Assembly: GCA_938018185.1 (NCBI GenBank)
Contig: CALIIW010000244.1
Span: 1 to 41,856, forward strand
DNA from: an uncultured Saprospiraceae bacterium
Lineage (GTDB): Bacteria; Bacteroidota; Bacteroidia; Chitinophagales; Saprospiraceae
Reading direction: 5' to 3'
Length of the DNA: 41,856 nucleotides
Shown here: piece by piece, positions 18,590 to 28,334 of the stretch
Layout: each line of letters begins with the position of its first letter
How positions within the stretch are numbered: the first letter of the stretch is position 1
Position numbers and translations under genes: made by a program
Notes under the pieces: generated by a model
What the model saw: only the letters and a program-made list of their open reading frames with translations
Database searches by the model: none
Told to the model about the DNA's origin: nothing

Positions 18590-19837
18590 TTAAACCAACT
18601 TTTTAAAAATAATTGAGGAATTGTGGCCTCCAAAACCAAAAGTATTACTCAATACAGCATTTACAGTCCTTGATTGAGCGGTATTGAAGGTAAAATTCAA
18701 TTTATTATCAATATCTGGATCATCCGTAAAATGGTTTATTGTTGGTGGAATAAATCCATGTTCTATTGCCAATATTCCAGCTATTGCCTCAATAGCTCCT
18801 GCAGCTCCTAATAAATGGCCTGTCATTGATTTGGTGGAGCTAATGTTCAGTTTATAAGAATGCTCTTCAAAAACAGTTTTTATCGCCTTTGTCTCAGCTA
18901 TATCTCCTAGTGGAGTTGAAGTACCATGAACATTTACATAATCAATTTCTTCTCTATTCATCTTAGCATCTCTAAGTGCCATTTTCATAACACCAGAGGC
19001 GCCTAAGCCTTCTGGATGAGGTGCAGTTATATGATAGGCATCAGCAGTAGCTCCCGAGCCACCAACTTCAGCATAAATTTTTGCGCCTCTCTTTTTAGCA
19101 TGTTCATATTCTTCAAGGATTAAAGCTCCCCCTCCTTCGCCTAAGACAAAACCATTCCTGTCTAAGTCAAAAGGTCTTGAAGCTGTTTTGGGATCATCAT
19201 TTCTTTCTGACAGTGCTTTCATTGCATTAAACCCGCCTATACCTGTGGTTGTGATTGCCGCTTCAGAGCCACCAGAAACAATTGCAATTGCTTTGCCCAA
19301 TCTAATTGTATCACAAGCAACACCAATGGCATGACTAGCAGAGGAACAAGCAGAAACAGTTGCAAAATTAATTCCTCTGAAACCATATTGAATGGAAATA
19401 TAACCTGCGGCTATATCTGCGATCATTTTAGGAATCATGAAGGGGTTATATCTAGGTTTTGATCTGCCGTTCTTTTCGAAATCTTCAATATCAACTTCTA
19501 AGGATTTCAAGCCCCCTATACCTGAAGCCCAGATGACGCCAATCATTTCTGGATCATATCCAGCATCGAGAATTCCTGAGCTCAATACAGCTTCTTCTGC
19601 AGAAACCATAGCAAATTGAGAGAAGCGATCCATTCTTCTGGAAAGCTTTCTATTCATATTTTCCTCCGGAACAAAGTCTTTTACTTCACAAGCAAATTTT
19701 GTCCGAAAAACTTCAGGATCAAAAAGTGTTATTGGGTCTGCACCACTAATTCCGTTCTTTAAAGAGGCAAGATATTCAGGGATATTATTCCCTATTGGCG
19801 TTATAGCTCCTATTCCTGTTACAACTACTCTTTTCAT
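18590..19837 (-). CDS. fabF: beta-ketoacyl-ACP synthase II
   Basis: Condenses acyl chains with malonyl-ACP in type II fatty acid elongation, 415 residues. The catalytic triad is intact: Cys164 in VSACSSASHA, His304 in VNVHGTSTPLGD and His341 in STKSMTGHLLGAAG, with Lys336 also in place. GFGGHNSSIIFK closes the fold. The gene follows acpP, and the partner carrier protein is therefore made from the same locus. A hairpin-plus-T stretch lies between them (19855-19896). Confidence 0.97.
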   Translation of the reverse strand: MKRVVVTGIGAITPIGNNIPEYLASLKNGISGADPITLFDPEVFRTKFACEVKDFVPEENMNRKLSRRMDRFSQFAMVSAEEAVLSSGILDAGYDPEMIGVIWASGIGGLKSLEVDIEDFEKNGRSKPRYNPFMIPKMIADIAAGYISIQYGFRGINFATVSACSSASHAIGVACDTIRLGKAIAIVSGGSEAAITTTGIGGFNAMKALSERNDDPKTASRPFDLDRNGFVLGEGGGALILEEYEHAKKRGAKIYAEVGGSGATADAYHITAPHPEGLGASGVMKMALRDAKMNREEIDYVNVHGTSTPLGDIAETKAIKTVFEEHSYKLNISSTKSMTGHLLGAAGAIEAIAGILAIEHGFIPPTINHFTDDPDIDNKLNFTFNTAQSRTVNAVLSNTFGFGGHNSSIIFKKLV

Positions 19838-19854
19838 AGGTTAATAATACGATT

Positions 19855-19896
19855 TAAATAAAAAATCCACAAACCAATTTAAATTGATTTGTGGAT
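19855..19896 (-). terminator. intercistronic terminator or attenuator between acpP and fabF
   Basis: A near-perfect 32-base palindrome (ATCCACAAA at 19865-19873 with TTTGTGGAT at 19888-19896, a mismatch, then CAATTT/AAATTG) is followed on the minus strand by TTTTTTATTTAAA. It sits after acpP and before fabF, so partial termination would give more acpP than fabF transcript. Confidence 0.65.
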
Positions 19897-19937
19897 ATGT
19901 TGTTTGATCAACTAAAATTATAAAATCATAATTTATG

Positions 19938-20177
19938 TTAATTTGTAGTAGAAGCTTTTTCAAGATAATCTATAGCGTTTCCAACAGTTTGAATCTTTTC
20001 AGCTTCCTCATCCGGAATTGAAATGTCAAATTCTTTTTCAAACTCCATAATCAACTCGACGGTATCTAAAGAATCAGCATCTAAGTCTACGGTAAAGTTT
20101 GCGTCCTTGGTCACTTCACTTTCCTCAACTCCTAATTTGTCTACAATGATTTTCGTTACTTTTTCTGCAATGTCCAT
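19938..20177 (-). CDS. acpP: acyl carrier protein
   Basis: Carrier of fatty acyl intermediates, 79 residues, acidic, as is typical. The phosphopantetheine attachment site is Ser36 in [31 protein letters not shown], a textbook ACP helix II. It is the first gene of the acpP-fabF-rnc cluster and diverges from pyk. A small 4-bp GC hairpin (CCCG/CGGG at 20201-20213) lies in its leader. Confidence 0.98.
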   Translation of the reverse strand: MDIAEKVTKIIVDKLGVEESEVTKDANFTVDLDADSLDTVELIMEFEKEFDISIPDEEAEKIQTVGNAIDYLEKASTTN

Positions 20178-20381
20178 AATAAAATTGCGATTTTAAATTG
20201 CCCGAAAAACGGGACTTGGTTAATAATAAGTTGCAAATTAAATGATAACTAATGCAATTCCCAACCTTTTTACCTTTTTTTAATGTAATGTTTTATCTGC
20301 ATTAGAAAACAACTTGCCTTTAAATTACAATAAAATCGGCTTAAAGTTTTTAAATAGGCAATTAATTTAATTTTAATAATG

Positions 20382-20389
20382 TACTTTTC
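20382..20389 (+). promoter_or_regulatory. possible -7 box for pyk
   Basis: TACTTTTC matches TAnnTTTG at seven of eight positions, 67 bases before the chosen pyk start, in the 278-base divergent spacer between acpP and pyk. No good TTTG partner was found at the right distance. Confidence 0.25.
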
Positions 20390-20455
20390 ACACTAACTAC
20401 TTGCCATTTTTATCTAATATTGCATAAGTTTACTCACAAATTAACATACAATCAA

Positions 20456-21889
20456 ATGGATAGGATCAAACATCAAAGTACCAAGATCATAGCTACCGTA
20501 GGACCTGCATGCAGTTCTTATGAGGTTTTGCTTGAATTAGCGAAAGCAGGAGTAGATTTATTTAGATTGAATTTCTCACATGGTACGCATCAAGATCATG
20601 AAGAAACAGTAAACAGAATTACCTATATAAATGAAAAATACAATTTTCATATTGGAATTTTGGCAGATCTCCAGGGTCCAAAACTAAGAGTAGGAGAAAT
20701 AGAAAATAATGCCTTAGAAATTAAGAAAGGGCAAATTCTCACTTTCACAAATGAAAAATGCGTCGGAACTCTAGAAAAAATATACATGAGTTACGAGCAA
20801 TTTGCAAAAGATGTTAATGTTGGTGAAACGGTATTGATAGATGATGGTAAATTAATGTTAGAGGTAGTTGAAACCGACAAAAAATCAATAGTAAAATTAA
20901 AGGTACTTTTTGGTGGAACTTTATCATCTCGCAAAGGTGTCAATCTCCCAAGCACAAAAATTTCTTTGCCTTCCCTGACAGAAAAAGACAAGAAAGACTT
21001 GGATTTTATTTTGACTTTACCAAAGGTTAATTGGATTGCCTTGTCATTTGTTCGCTCCCCTAAGGACATGAAGGATCTTGAAAAAATAGTTAGGGCTAGT
21101 GGGCACGAAGCTAAATTAATGGCAAAAATTGAAAAACCTGAAGCAATAGAAAAACTAGATAAGATCATAAAAGCTTCTAATGCAATCATGGTGGCAAGAG
21201 GAGACCTTGGTATTGAAGTACCAATTGAAAAATTGCCAATCTTACAAAAATTAATCATTAAAAAATGTATCCAGCGCGCTAGACCAGTAGTTGTTGCGAC
21301 GCACATGCTAGACAGCATGATCAAACAACCGATACCTACTAGAGCAGAAATTACGGATGTTGCCAATGCAGTTTTGGACGGGGCAGATGCTGTGATGTTG
21401 AGTGGAGAGACTTCTGTAGGTATGCATCCTGTAAAAGTAGTTGAAGCTATGAATAACATCATTGAAGAGGCTGAGATGCACTACATATTACGAGATAGGC
21501 CTACTCCATCAAAAAAATCAAGGACTTTCCTTTCAGATGCCATTTGTTTTAATTCTGCCAAAGTTGCAGAAGATGTAAAAGCAACAGCAATCTTGGGGAT
21601 GACGAGTTCGGGATATACCGCCTTCAAAGTGTCTAGCTTTAGGCCAAAATGCAATATTTTTATCTTTTCAGATGAAGTCAACATGCTCTCAACTTTAAAT
21701 CTAGTCTGGGGCGTCCAATGCTTTTATTATGACAAATTCACTACTACAGATGAGACAATTGAGGATGTTACCAATATATTAGTCCAAAATGGGAATCTTA
21801 AGAAGGGAGATATCGTAGTAAATACCGGATCTATGCCCTTAGGTAAAAGACATCGTACCAATATGTTGAAGGTTTCGGTAGTAGAATAG
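20456..21889 (+). CDS. pyk: pyruvate kinase
   Basis: Transfers phosphate from phosphoenolpyruvate to ADP, the last step of glycolysis. 477 residues from the ATG at 20456; this start is preferred to a TTG at 20420 because the family begins just before TKIIATVGPAC. Active-site segments: LFRLNFSHGTH, ILADLQGPKLRVG, VNWIALSFVRSPKD, LMAKIEKPEAIEKLD (catalytic Lys/Glu) and IMVARGDLGIEVP, the metal-binding loop, followed by VVVATHMLDSMI and ADAVMLSGETSVGMHP. The C-terminal domain (from about 350) is the allosteric fold. Stands on the plus strand, divergent from the fatty-acid cluster. Confidence 0.97.
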   Translation: MDRIKHQSTKIIATVGPACSSYEVLLELAKAGVDLFRLNFSHGTHQDHEETVNRITYINEKYNFHIGILADLQGPKLRVGEIENNALEIKKGQILTFTNEKCVGTLEKIYMSYEQFAKDVNVGETVLIDDGKLMLEVVETDKKSIVKLKVLFGGTLSSRKGVNLPSTKISLPSLTEKDKKDLDFILTLPKVNWIALSFVRSPKDMKDLEKIVRASGHEAKLMAKIEKPEAIEKLDKIIKASNAIMVARGDLGIEVPIEKLPILQKLIIKKCIQRARPVVVATHMLDSMIKQPIPTRAEITDVANAVLDGADAVMLSGETSVGMHPVKVVEAMNNIIEEAEMHYILRDRPTPSKKSRTFLSDAICFNSAKVAEDVKATAILGMTSSGYTAFKVSSFRPKCNIFIFSDEVNMLSTLNLVWGVQCFYYDKFTTTDETIEDVTNILVQNGNLKKGDIVVNTGSMPLGKRHRTNMLKVSVVE

Positions 21890-21920
21890 AAGTTTATTGT
21901 GGATTTGGGCATATTATTGG

Positions 21921-21946
21921 TGACTAAGCATTCGTTTACTTAGTCA
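21921..21946 (+). other. hairpin between pyk and TPR gene
   Basis: TGACTAAG (21921-21928) pairs with CTTAGTCA (21939-21946) around a 10-base loop. No T run follows, so it may be a weak pyk terminator, a leader structure of the TPR gene, or a protein-binding palindrome. Confidence 0.35.
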
Positions 21947-21971
21947 TAAGTATCATATCTTGTTATAATAA

Positions 21972-23597
21972 TTGAACATTTTGACAAAAACTTATAGCTA
22001 TTATATCATTTTTCTGCTTTTAAGCATTACGGTTCAGTCGCAAGTGGCTGTCGCTCAGCCTGGTACAACCACTGAAGCTGAGGTAAATGCGCAAAAAATC
22101 TTTATTGAAGCAAATAAAGAGAAGATTCTTGAAAATTACGAAATGGCCGTCAGTCTGTTTAAGGAAGTCCTTAAAACAAACCCTCGAAATCATGCTGCTG
22201 CTTACGAACTAGCGAGGGTATATGATGTCCTAGACAATGATGAAAAAGCTTTAAGTTCAATAAAAATTGCAGTTGGGCTACAACCTGAAAACATGTGGTA
22301 TAAACTGTTTTTGGCTGATGTATATGACAAAGCTGGAAAATACGATGGAGCTGCGGATATTTACAAACAAATGATCGAGAAACATCCGGATGTAGAGTAT
22401 CATTATTTTAAGCACGCTTTTTATTTGGTAAAAGACAACAAAGAAGAAGAGGCGATAAAAACCTACAATCAAATCGAAAAGATTTTTGGTATAAATGAAG
22501 AAGTAACAAGAAGAAAACATTCTTTGTATTTGGGTAATGGCGATAAGAAAAGTGCTGCAAAAGAACTACAAAACTTAATTGCCTCAGATCCGGAAAAATT
22601 AAAATACCACCACTTGCTTGCAGATTTTTATACCTCAATCGGAGAAAAGGATCAAGCCAAAGAAGTTTATAACAAAATTTTAGACTTAGACCCTCAAGAC
22701 GCAAAAGCGAAAATTTCTCTAGCAGGAAGTCAAGCTTCTCAAGGAAACGATTTAGCCTATCTAACATCTTTAGAATCCGTTTTTTTACAAAAAGATGAAA
22801 GCATTGATATCAAAGTCAAAGCGTTCATGCCATATATCTTAAAAGTTGGTGAATCAAATGATGAAGCATTTAAAGCAAAAGCAATTGATTTAGGAAGAAC
22901 TTTAACTGAAATTCATCCTGATGAGGCTAAAGCATTTTCTGTATATGGAGATTTACAATATCAAGCAGGGGACAGTAAAGGAGCCATGGAAGCCTACGAA
23001 AAGACAATTTCTTTAAACAAGGGTGTTTATTCTGTTTGGGAACAGATGCTATTTATACTAGCAGATGATTACAACATGATAAAAATGGCAGAAGTTTCTG
23101 AAAAGGGAATGGATATCTTTCCAAATAATAGCAAATTATATTACTTCAATGGGATAGCTAATACAGAATTAGAGAACCATGCAGATGCCTCTTCAGCTTT
23201 AGAGCAAGCACTAATGATGAGTGGAAAAAGTACAGAACTAAAAGTTGATGTTTTAGCAAGGTTAGCAAGATCCTATGCACAGCAGAACAAAACAGAAAAA
23301 GCTAGCAAAAAAATAGAAAAAGCCTTAGAGCTGAAACCTGATGACTTCAGAGTACAGGAAGCCAAAGGATATGTTCTTAGTAAAAACAAAGAATTCAAAG
23401 CTGCAAAAGAATGGTATGAAAAATCTCTTAAGAATGGCGGTCAGAATAATTTTGAAGTGGTAGAACACTATGGAGATTTATTATACCTAATGGGCGATCA
23501 AAAAGAAGCTTTTGAACAATGGAAAAAGTCAAAAGCCCTAGGTGGTAAATCAGATAGACTAAATAAAAAATTAATTTCTAAAGAATTGGTTAAATAA
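21972..23597 (+). CDS. TPR-repeat protein, exported
   Basis: 541 residues with an N-terminal signal sequence (SYYIIFLLLSITVQSQVAVAQ) and at least ten tetratricopeptide repeats through the rest, for example NPRNHAAAYELARVYDVLDNDEKAL, DVYDKAGKYDGAADIYKQMIEKHPD and GDLQYQAGDSKGAMEAYEKTISLNKG. TPRs mediate protein-protein contacts, here probably in the periplasm. The start is TTG at 21972, which is placed exactly where the signal peptide must begin; no ATG is available nearby. It leads a three-gene run with the DUF4292 lipoprotein and EnvC-like gene, an order conserved in Bacteroidota, which suggests an envelope role. Confidence 0.88.
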   Translation: MNILTKTYSYYIIFLLLSITVQSQVAVAQPGTTTEAEVNAQKIFIEANKEKILENYEMAVSLFKEVLKTNPRNHAAAYELARVYDVLDNDEKALSSIKIAVGLQPENMWYKLFLADVYDKAGKYDGAADIYKQMIEKHPDVEYHYFKHAFYLVKDNKEEEAIKTYNQIEKIFGINEEVTRRKHSLYLGNGDKKSAAKELQNLIASDPEKLKYHHLLADFYTSIGEKDQAKEVYNKILDLDPQDAKAKISLAGSQASQGNDLAYLTSLESVFLQKDESIDIKVKAFMPYILKVGESNDEAFKAKAIDLGRTLTEIHPDEAKAFSVYGDLQYQAGDSKGAMEAYEKTISLNKGVYSVWEQMLFILADDYNMIKMAEVSEKGMDIFPNNSKLYYFNGIANTELENHADASSALEQALMMSGKSTELKVDVLARLARSYAQQNKTEKASKKIEKALELKPDDFRVQEAKGYVLSKNKEFKAAKEWYEKSLKNGGQNNFEVVEHYGDLLYLMGDQKEAFEQWKKSKALGGKSDRLNKKLISKELVK

Positions 23598-23649
23598 TTT
23601 GGGCTTCTTACAAAGATCCTCAGTCATTTCCTTTTAAAACACCTTATCA

Positions 23650-24438
23650 TTGAACAATAGAAATTATCTTATTTACTTTTTATTCCTTTCTATATTTTTG
23701 TCAATTGGTTCTTGCAAAGCATCAAAAAAATCGAAGACCACTAGTGGCAAACAAGAAATGACTGCTGATTACGTCAGCAGTATATTGGAGAAAAATCAAA
23801 TTAGGCCTAATTGGTTTTCTGCAAAAGCTCAAATTAGCTTTAACGATGGCAGTCAGAAAATTTCATTCAGCTCTTCTATTATGTCTCAAAAAGACAAGGT
23901 CTTTTGGATGAATGGAAAAAAGTTTGGCTTTGAAGCAGCAAGGATAATGTTCAAGTCGGATTCTTTATTTGTCGTGGATAGATTACGCAAGCAATATTTT
24001 AAAGATGACATCCAAAGCTTAGGACAGAAATATGAGCTGCCAGATGCCTTCATCAAAGAATTGTCAGTCAGAAATTTACAAGATATATTTATGGGAAATT
24101 CCTTACAAAGCATTATCCCATATACAGAGATAAGTGTCTTGGAAGATCACTTCCTTTTAAGTGGTGCAAAAGAAGACGTCAATAGTACTTTGCTTCTTAG
24201 AAAAGTAGATTTCGTACCACTCAAAGCAACATTTAAACAAGGTGATCTAGAAGTAGATATTCTTTACAAGGACCATAGAGTACTTAATGACTTTCTGTTT
24301 TCTTACAATAGAGTTATTCAAATGACTAGTCCAGAGCAAAATGTCAATTTAGATTTGAACTACTCTAATATTGATATGCTATCGCCTCAAAAAATCCTCT
24401 TTTCAATTCCGTCAAGATACTCCGAGATGAATTTTTAA
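23650..24438 (+). CDS. DUF4292 lipoprotein
   Basis: 262-residue predicted lipoprotein with lipobox LSIGSC (acyl-Cys near residue 23) after a hydrophobic signal. The mature part (NWFSAKAQISFNDGSQKISFSSSIMSQKDKVFWMN...GFEAARIMFKSDSLFVVDRLRKQYF) is the DUF4292 fold, resembling LolA/LolB-like beta-sheet proteins that bind hydrophobic ligands; that resemblance is general knowledge of the family, not shown here. It begins with TTG at 23650, again required by the signal sequence, and ends flush against the ATG of the EnvC-like gene (TAAATG), so translation is probably coupled. Confidence 0.82.
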   Translation: MNNRNYLIYFLFLSIFLSIGSCKASKKSKTTSGKQEMTADYVSSILEKNQIRPNWFSAKAQISFNDGSQKISFSSSIMSQKDKVFWMNGKKFGFEAARIMFKSDSLFVVDRLRKQYFKDDIQSLGQKYELPDAFIKELSVRNLQDIFMGNSLQSIIPYTEISVLEDHFLLSGAKEDVNSTLLLRKVDFVPLKATFKQGDLEVDILYKDHRVLNDFLFSYNRVIQMTSPEQNVNLDLNYSNIDMLSPQKILFSIPSRYSEMNF

Positions 24439-25608
24439 ATGAACAGCTCACTGATAAAACTATTTTTTGTCCTTTTGATCCTATTGGGAATAAGTCAAAG
24501 TATTCTAGGTCAATCAAAAGCAGTTTTAGAAAAAAAAAGGAGTAAAATTGAAAATGAAATCTTACTAACCTCTAAGCTTTTAGATGCAGCTCGCAGCAAT
24601 AAGACTTCCGCATTAAATAAATATATAGCCATTGAGAGAAGGATTCAAAAGAGATCCCAGCTCATTAGAAACCTAAATAAGGATATAAAATTAACGGAGC
24701 AAAGAATGCTAAAAACCCAAGATTTTATTGAATCCTTAAATGCTGATCTTGGAAAATTAAAAGAAGAATTTAAAAAAATATTGCGAAAGGCTTACAGGCA
24801 AAAATTAACAGATGGGAAATTAATTTTTCTCTTCTCTTCAAGTAGTTTTAATGAAGCATTCAGACGCTGGAGGTATTTAAAGCAATATGAAGCATTTCGA
24901 GAACGACAAACATCAATGATTATATTAACTCAAAAATCATTGCTACAGCGCAAATTGAACTTGGATCAGTATGCAGAAGAAAAAGAGTCCCTTCTTAAAA
25001 AGGAATCTGCCCAACAAAATCTTTTGAATGAAGAATTGGAAAAGAGAAACCAATTGTACTTGAATCTTAAAGTAAATGAAGATGAACTAAAAGAGGAAAT
25101 TGAAGCAAAACAAAATGCCGCTCGACAATTAAAATTTGCCTTAGAGGATATAATAAAAACTGAAATAAAACAAGAGACTCCAATTTCTTTATCACCAACT
25201 ATAACCTCAGATTTCGAAAGATCTAGAGGCAAGATGTCTTGGCCAATCAACAAGGGAGTTGTAGTTGGATTTTTTGGACAACAAGATCATCCGACAATTA
25301 AAAATATAAAGATCACCAATAATGGCATAGACATTCAATCTTCAGGAGAAGGTCTTATTCGGGCGGTTTTAGAAGGTGAGGTAGTTGGAAAATTTTCTGT
25401 ACCAGGAAATAAGCGATCGATTCTGGTGAAACATGGAGACTTTTTCACGGTATATGCCAACCTGGAATCTGTCTTTGTTGAACGAGGAGACATTGTAAAA
25501 ACACTGCAATCCATAGGAAGTGTAAACAATTCTAATACAAGCGAATTTCATTTTGAAATTTGGAGACAAAAGGTTCGGCTTAATCCTTTAGATTGGCTTA
25601 GACCATAA
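24439..25608 (+). CDS. EnvC-like murein hydrolase activator (degenerate M23/LytM domain)
   Basis: 389 residues: signal peptide (FFVLLILLGISQSILG), a long coiled coil at about 30-235 rich in Lys/Glu/Gln, and a C-terminal LytM domain at about 265-389. In active M23 peptidases zinc is held by H..(x)D and HxH. Here the first site reads NNGIDI (Asn in place of His) and the second TVYANLESV where YxHL is expected; only EFHFEI retains a His. The domain is therefore probably inactive as a peptidase, as in EnvC and its relatives, which activate amidases during septum cleavage. Position after the TPR and DUF4292 genes fits the conserved cluster. Confidence 0.85.
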   Translation: MNSSLIKLFFVLLILLGISQSILGQSKAVLEKKRSKIENEILLTSKLLDAARSNKTSALNKYIAIERRIQKRSQLIRNLNKDIKLTEQRMLKTQDFIESLNADLGKLKEEFKKILRKAYRQKLTDGKLIFLFSSSSFNEAFRRWRYLKQYEAFRERQTSMIILTQKSLLQRKLNLDQYAEEKESLLKKESAQQNLLNEELEKRNQLYLNLKVNEDELKEEIEAKQNAARQLKFALEDIIKTEIKQETPISLSPTITSDFERSRGKMSWPINKGVVVGFFGQQDHPTIKNIKITNNGIDIQSSGEGLIRAVLEGEVVGKFSVPGNKRSILVKHGDFFTVYANLESVFVERGDIVKTLQSIGSVNNSNTSEFHFEIWRQKVRLNPLDWLRP

Positions 25609-25621
25609 TCCTCAATTTTTG

Positions 25622-25629
25622 TACTTTTG
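25622..25629 (+). promoter_or_regulatory. possible -7 box for the DUF6427-purQ pair
   Basis: TACTTTTG fits TAnnTTTG exactly, just after the EnvC-like stop and ahead of a 281-base spacer. No TTTG lies at the canonical distance. If used, the leader would contain the inverted repeat at 25720-25791. Confidence 0.3.
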
Positions 25630-25719
25630 TGTTTATTTTAAGGAGCCTATATATTTAATACCCCAAAAGTTTAAATTAGCCTATGGGATATTTGTTAAAA
25701 TGTATTGATATTGTTTATG

Positions 25720-25791
25720 CGATTATTTGTTGATTTGTTTATGATAATCTTAGAATTTTATAAACAAATACACGAATAAACAAATAACCAA
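25720..25791. repeat. inverted-repeat element, second copy (opposite orientation to 3003-3064)
   Basis: The left part GATTATTTGTTGATTTGTTTA (25721-25741) and the right part TAAACAAATACACGAATAAACAAATAACC (25761-25789) form imperfect arms. The reverse complement aligns with the atpD-atpC spacer element: both contain GGTTATTTG, a (C)GTTTATA-type inner arm and AAACAAATCAACAAATAA. It lies between the EnvC-like and DUF6427-like genes. Confidence 0.6.
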
Positions 25792-25889
25792 TTTTGCTTA
25801 AGCAAATTCGAAGTTATTGTTGTCATAATTTATATTTGGTGTACTTGCTATATAGTTACCTATTTTAATATTACCATAAGAGAAATAAT

Positions 25890-26873
25890 TTGCTCGCCTT
25901 ATTTAGGACTAATAAATTTTTTGCAAACATTTTTTTACTTTTCTACATCCTTTTGTTGTGGGCAAGTATCTTTTTTGTAGAACATGAAATTATTCCATCT
26001 AGCGGCTCTTATTTTTACTCTCTAATTGATTACCTATTAGAAGAAGGATCTTTGAGACGCAAAATGTTGGCGCTGATCTTTGTATTTCTGCAAGCAGTCT
26101 TTATCAACTACCTGGTTGGCAAACAGAAGATGACGGAAGACATCACCTTACTTCCAGGTGTGTTTTTTATTTTGTTTTCTTCCTTTAGCCCTCAATTCTT
26201 TGACTTGAGTCCTCAAATGTTTGGAAATTTCTTTTTAATCCTTGCACTAAATGAAATATTTGGCACATACAACAAGTATTCTTGTGCTGACTCAATCTAT
26301 AACATTGGCTTATGGATAGGTTTAGCTTCCTTATTTTATATCTCCTATGCGGTAATGCTTTTATTAGCCTGGCTAGGCTTAGGTGTGATGAGAGCGATAA
26401 AGCTTAAAGAAAGATTGATGATGATTGTTGGATTTTTAAGTCCATACGCATTAGTAATGACTTATAAATACTGGACGGATGATCTTGCCAATTTTTATAA
26501 TATTCAGTTTTCAAAAAATGTGGCCTTTTTAGACTTTGTTGGGGATTATTCTATACACAATCTATATGTCATCGGATTTTTTATCCTTTGCGTGTTAGTT
26601 GCCCTTTTGAGTATGAAAATCTACTCTTATAGAATGAAAATAAGCATTCAAAAAAGCTTGAATATTCTATATATGTTTCTAGCAATTTCAATATTGACCT
26701 TATTATTTCAAAAAAGCGTGAATATTCAGCACATATTAGTGCTGATTCCTGCTCTTTCTATTTTAATTTCTATTAATTTTGTGAAAATGCCATCACATTG
26801 GGGAGAGATCTTACATCTTGGAATGTTGGTCTCTGTTTTAGCATGGCAATTTTTTCCACTTCTTAATTTTTAA
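25890..26873 (+). CDS. polytopic membrane protein, DUF6427-like
   Basis: 327 residues with eight to ten predicted membrane helices (e.g. [63 protein letters not shown]-type segments, [26 protein letters not shown] and the final [18 protein letters not shown]). It resembles the uncharacterised DUF6427 family of Bacteroidota. No catalytic motif is evident. TTG at 25890 is the start; the first in-frame ATG would delete the first helix. It is followed after four bases by purQ, so the two are very probably cotranscribed. Function unknown. Confidence 0.6.
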   Translation: MLALFRTNKFFANIFLLFYILLLWASIFFVEHEIIPSSGSYFYSLIDYLLEEGSLRRKMLALIFVFLQAVFINYLVGKQKMTEDITLLPGVFFILFSSFSPQFFDLSPQMFGNFFLILALNEIFGTYNKYSCADSIYNIGLWIGLASLFYISYAVMLLLAWLGLGVMRAIKLKERLMMIVGFLSPYALVMTYKYWTDDLANFYNIQFSKNVAFLDFVGDYSIHNLYVIGFFILCVLVALLSMKIYSYRMKISIQKSLNILYMFLAISILTLLFQKSVNIQHILVLIPALSILISINFVKMPSHWGEILHLGMLVSVLAWQFFPLLNF

Positions 26874-26877
26874 TAGG

Positions 26878-27594
26878 ATGAAATTTGGTGTTGTAGTATT
26901 TCCTGGTTCTAATTGTGATGATGATATGGTTCATGTTTTATCAGAAGTGATGGGGCAGGAAGTAGAAAAATTATGGCATAAGGAGACAGTGCTTAAAGGC
27001 TTTACAAAAAATGATTGCATTGTGTTGCCAGGAGGGTTTTCTTATGGTGACTATTTAAGATCTGGAGCAATAGCTAAATTTTCACCAATTATGGAAAAGG
27101 TGGTCGAGCATTCCCAAAAAGGTGGTTATGTCATTGGAATTTGTAATGGTTTTCAGGTATTGTGTGAGGCAGGCCTTTTACCTGGTGTATTATTACCAAA
27201 TAAGGATCAAAAATTCATTTGCAAAAATATTCATTTAAAAGTGCAGTCTACTGACAATGTTTTCACAAAAAACACAAAAGCAGATCAAGTCCTTAAGATT
27301 CCAATTGCCCATGCGGATGGGAGATACTTTGCAAATGATGAGCTATTGGCCGTTTTAGAATCAAATAATCAGATTTTATTTAAGTATTGCGACGAAAATG
27401 GGCTGGTTTCTGACAAAACAAACCCTAATGGTAGTAAAAACAATATAGCTGGTATTTGTAATCATGGTCGAAATGTTTTTGGAATGATGCCGCACCCTGA
27501 ACGTGCATCGGAATCAATATTAGGGAATGAAGACGGTCGAATTCTATTTGAATCTATTATTGAAAATGTCGCTAATATCAGCATACCCGCATAA
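26878..27594 (+). CDS. purQ: phosphoribosylformylglycinamidine synthase, glutaminase subunit
   Basis: Class I glutamine amidotransferase of 238 residues that supplies ammonia to FGAM synthase in step four of purine synthesis. The nucleophile is Cys89 in [11 protein letters not shown]. The His and Glu of the triad are in [11 protein letters not shown] near the C-terminus. FPGSNCDDD and [18 protein letters not shown] are typical of PurQ. A separate PurQ implies a multi-subunit enzyme with PurL and PurS, neither of which is in this window. Four bases downstream of the DUF6427-like gene. Confidence 0.95.
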   Translation: MKFGVVVFPGSNCDDDMVHVLSEVMGQEVEKLWHKETVLKGFTKNDCIVLPGGFSYGDYLRSGAIAKFSPIMEKVVEHSQKGGYVIGICNGFQVLCEAGLLPGVLLPNKDQKFICKNIHLKVQSTDNVFTKNTKADQVLKIPIAHADGRYFANDELLAVLESNNQILFKYCDENGLVSDKTNPNGSKNNIAGICNHGRNVFGMMPHPERASESILGNEDGRILFESIIENVANISIPA

Positions 27595-27777
27595 ACCTTA
27601 AAGGTTCCTTATATTTTAGTCCAAGTAGTTAATATTTTCTTATATTTTAGCCGTCGAAATGAAAATTTCCCTTTAATGTCATAACTTTCGAGTCTTAGCA
27701 TTTTTCAGGAGATGCATTAGCAAAAACATAACGAAATAGTCCAACGTATCTAATTATTTAATAGACAACAACTTCAC

Positions 27778-28230
27778 ATGAAAATAGGTGTTTTGGGTAT
27801 CTTATTCCTTTCGTTTTTCAGTTTCCAACTATCTGCTCAGAAAGCAATGCCTGTAAAATGGCAATTTGATATAGAAAAGATCAATGATTCAGATTACAAC
27901 CTAATATTTACTGCTAGCATTGATAAGGGTTGGTATGTATATTCCCAATATTTAGAATCCGATATGGGACCGATTCCTACAAGTTTTACTTTTGACAATG
28001 CCTCTGAATTTGAATTGATATCTAAAACGGAGGAGATTGGTGAGAAAATCGAAAAGTTTGACAAGCTGTTTGATATGAATATTTCAAAGTATGCCCAACA
28101 AGTGAAGTTTGTTCAAAAGATAAGAAATCCCAAAAATGCTAAAGCTGTTGTTGGCAGTTTGGAATTCATGACCTGTGATGACCACCAATGTTTGCCACCT
28201 AAAAGTATTGACTTTAAATTAGAATTTTAA
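27778..28230 (+). CDS. free-standing DsbD-alpha-like periplasmic domain protein
   Basis: 150 residues: signal peptide (GVLGILFLSFFSFQLSAQ) and one immunoglobulin-like domain matching the N-terminal domain of DsbD. It ends with LEFMTCDDHQCLPPKSIDF, so the two Cys of the redox pair (about residues 132 and 137) are retained. It is a stand-alone paralogue of the two such domains in the next gene, which contain LTFMTCDATKCLPP and LTFMTCDDSRCLPP. It is probably a periplasmic thiol carrier receiving electrons from DsbD (inference from family and context). Confidence 0.82.
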   Translation: MKIGVLGILFLSFFSFQLSAQKAMPVKWQFDIEKINDSDYNLIFTASIDKGWYVYSQYLESDMGPIPTSFTFDNASEFELISKTEEIGEKIEKFDKLFDMNISKYAQQVKFVQKIRNPKNAKAVVGSLEFMTCDDHQCLPPKSIDFKLEF

Positions 28231-28334
28231 CATAGGCTATAAGACTACATTAGCTATTCGAAGCGAAGACCAAGATGGAGGATGGGTTCATTCTTCTAAT
28301 TATATTTTATTGTATAACTAAACAACCAAAGATC

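Noticed and set aside
27594-27606. AACCTT-A-AAGGTT hairpin after purQ as terminator
   Set aside because: A one-base loop cannot form and there is no T run; probably a chance palindrome.
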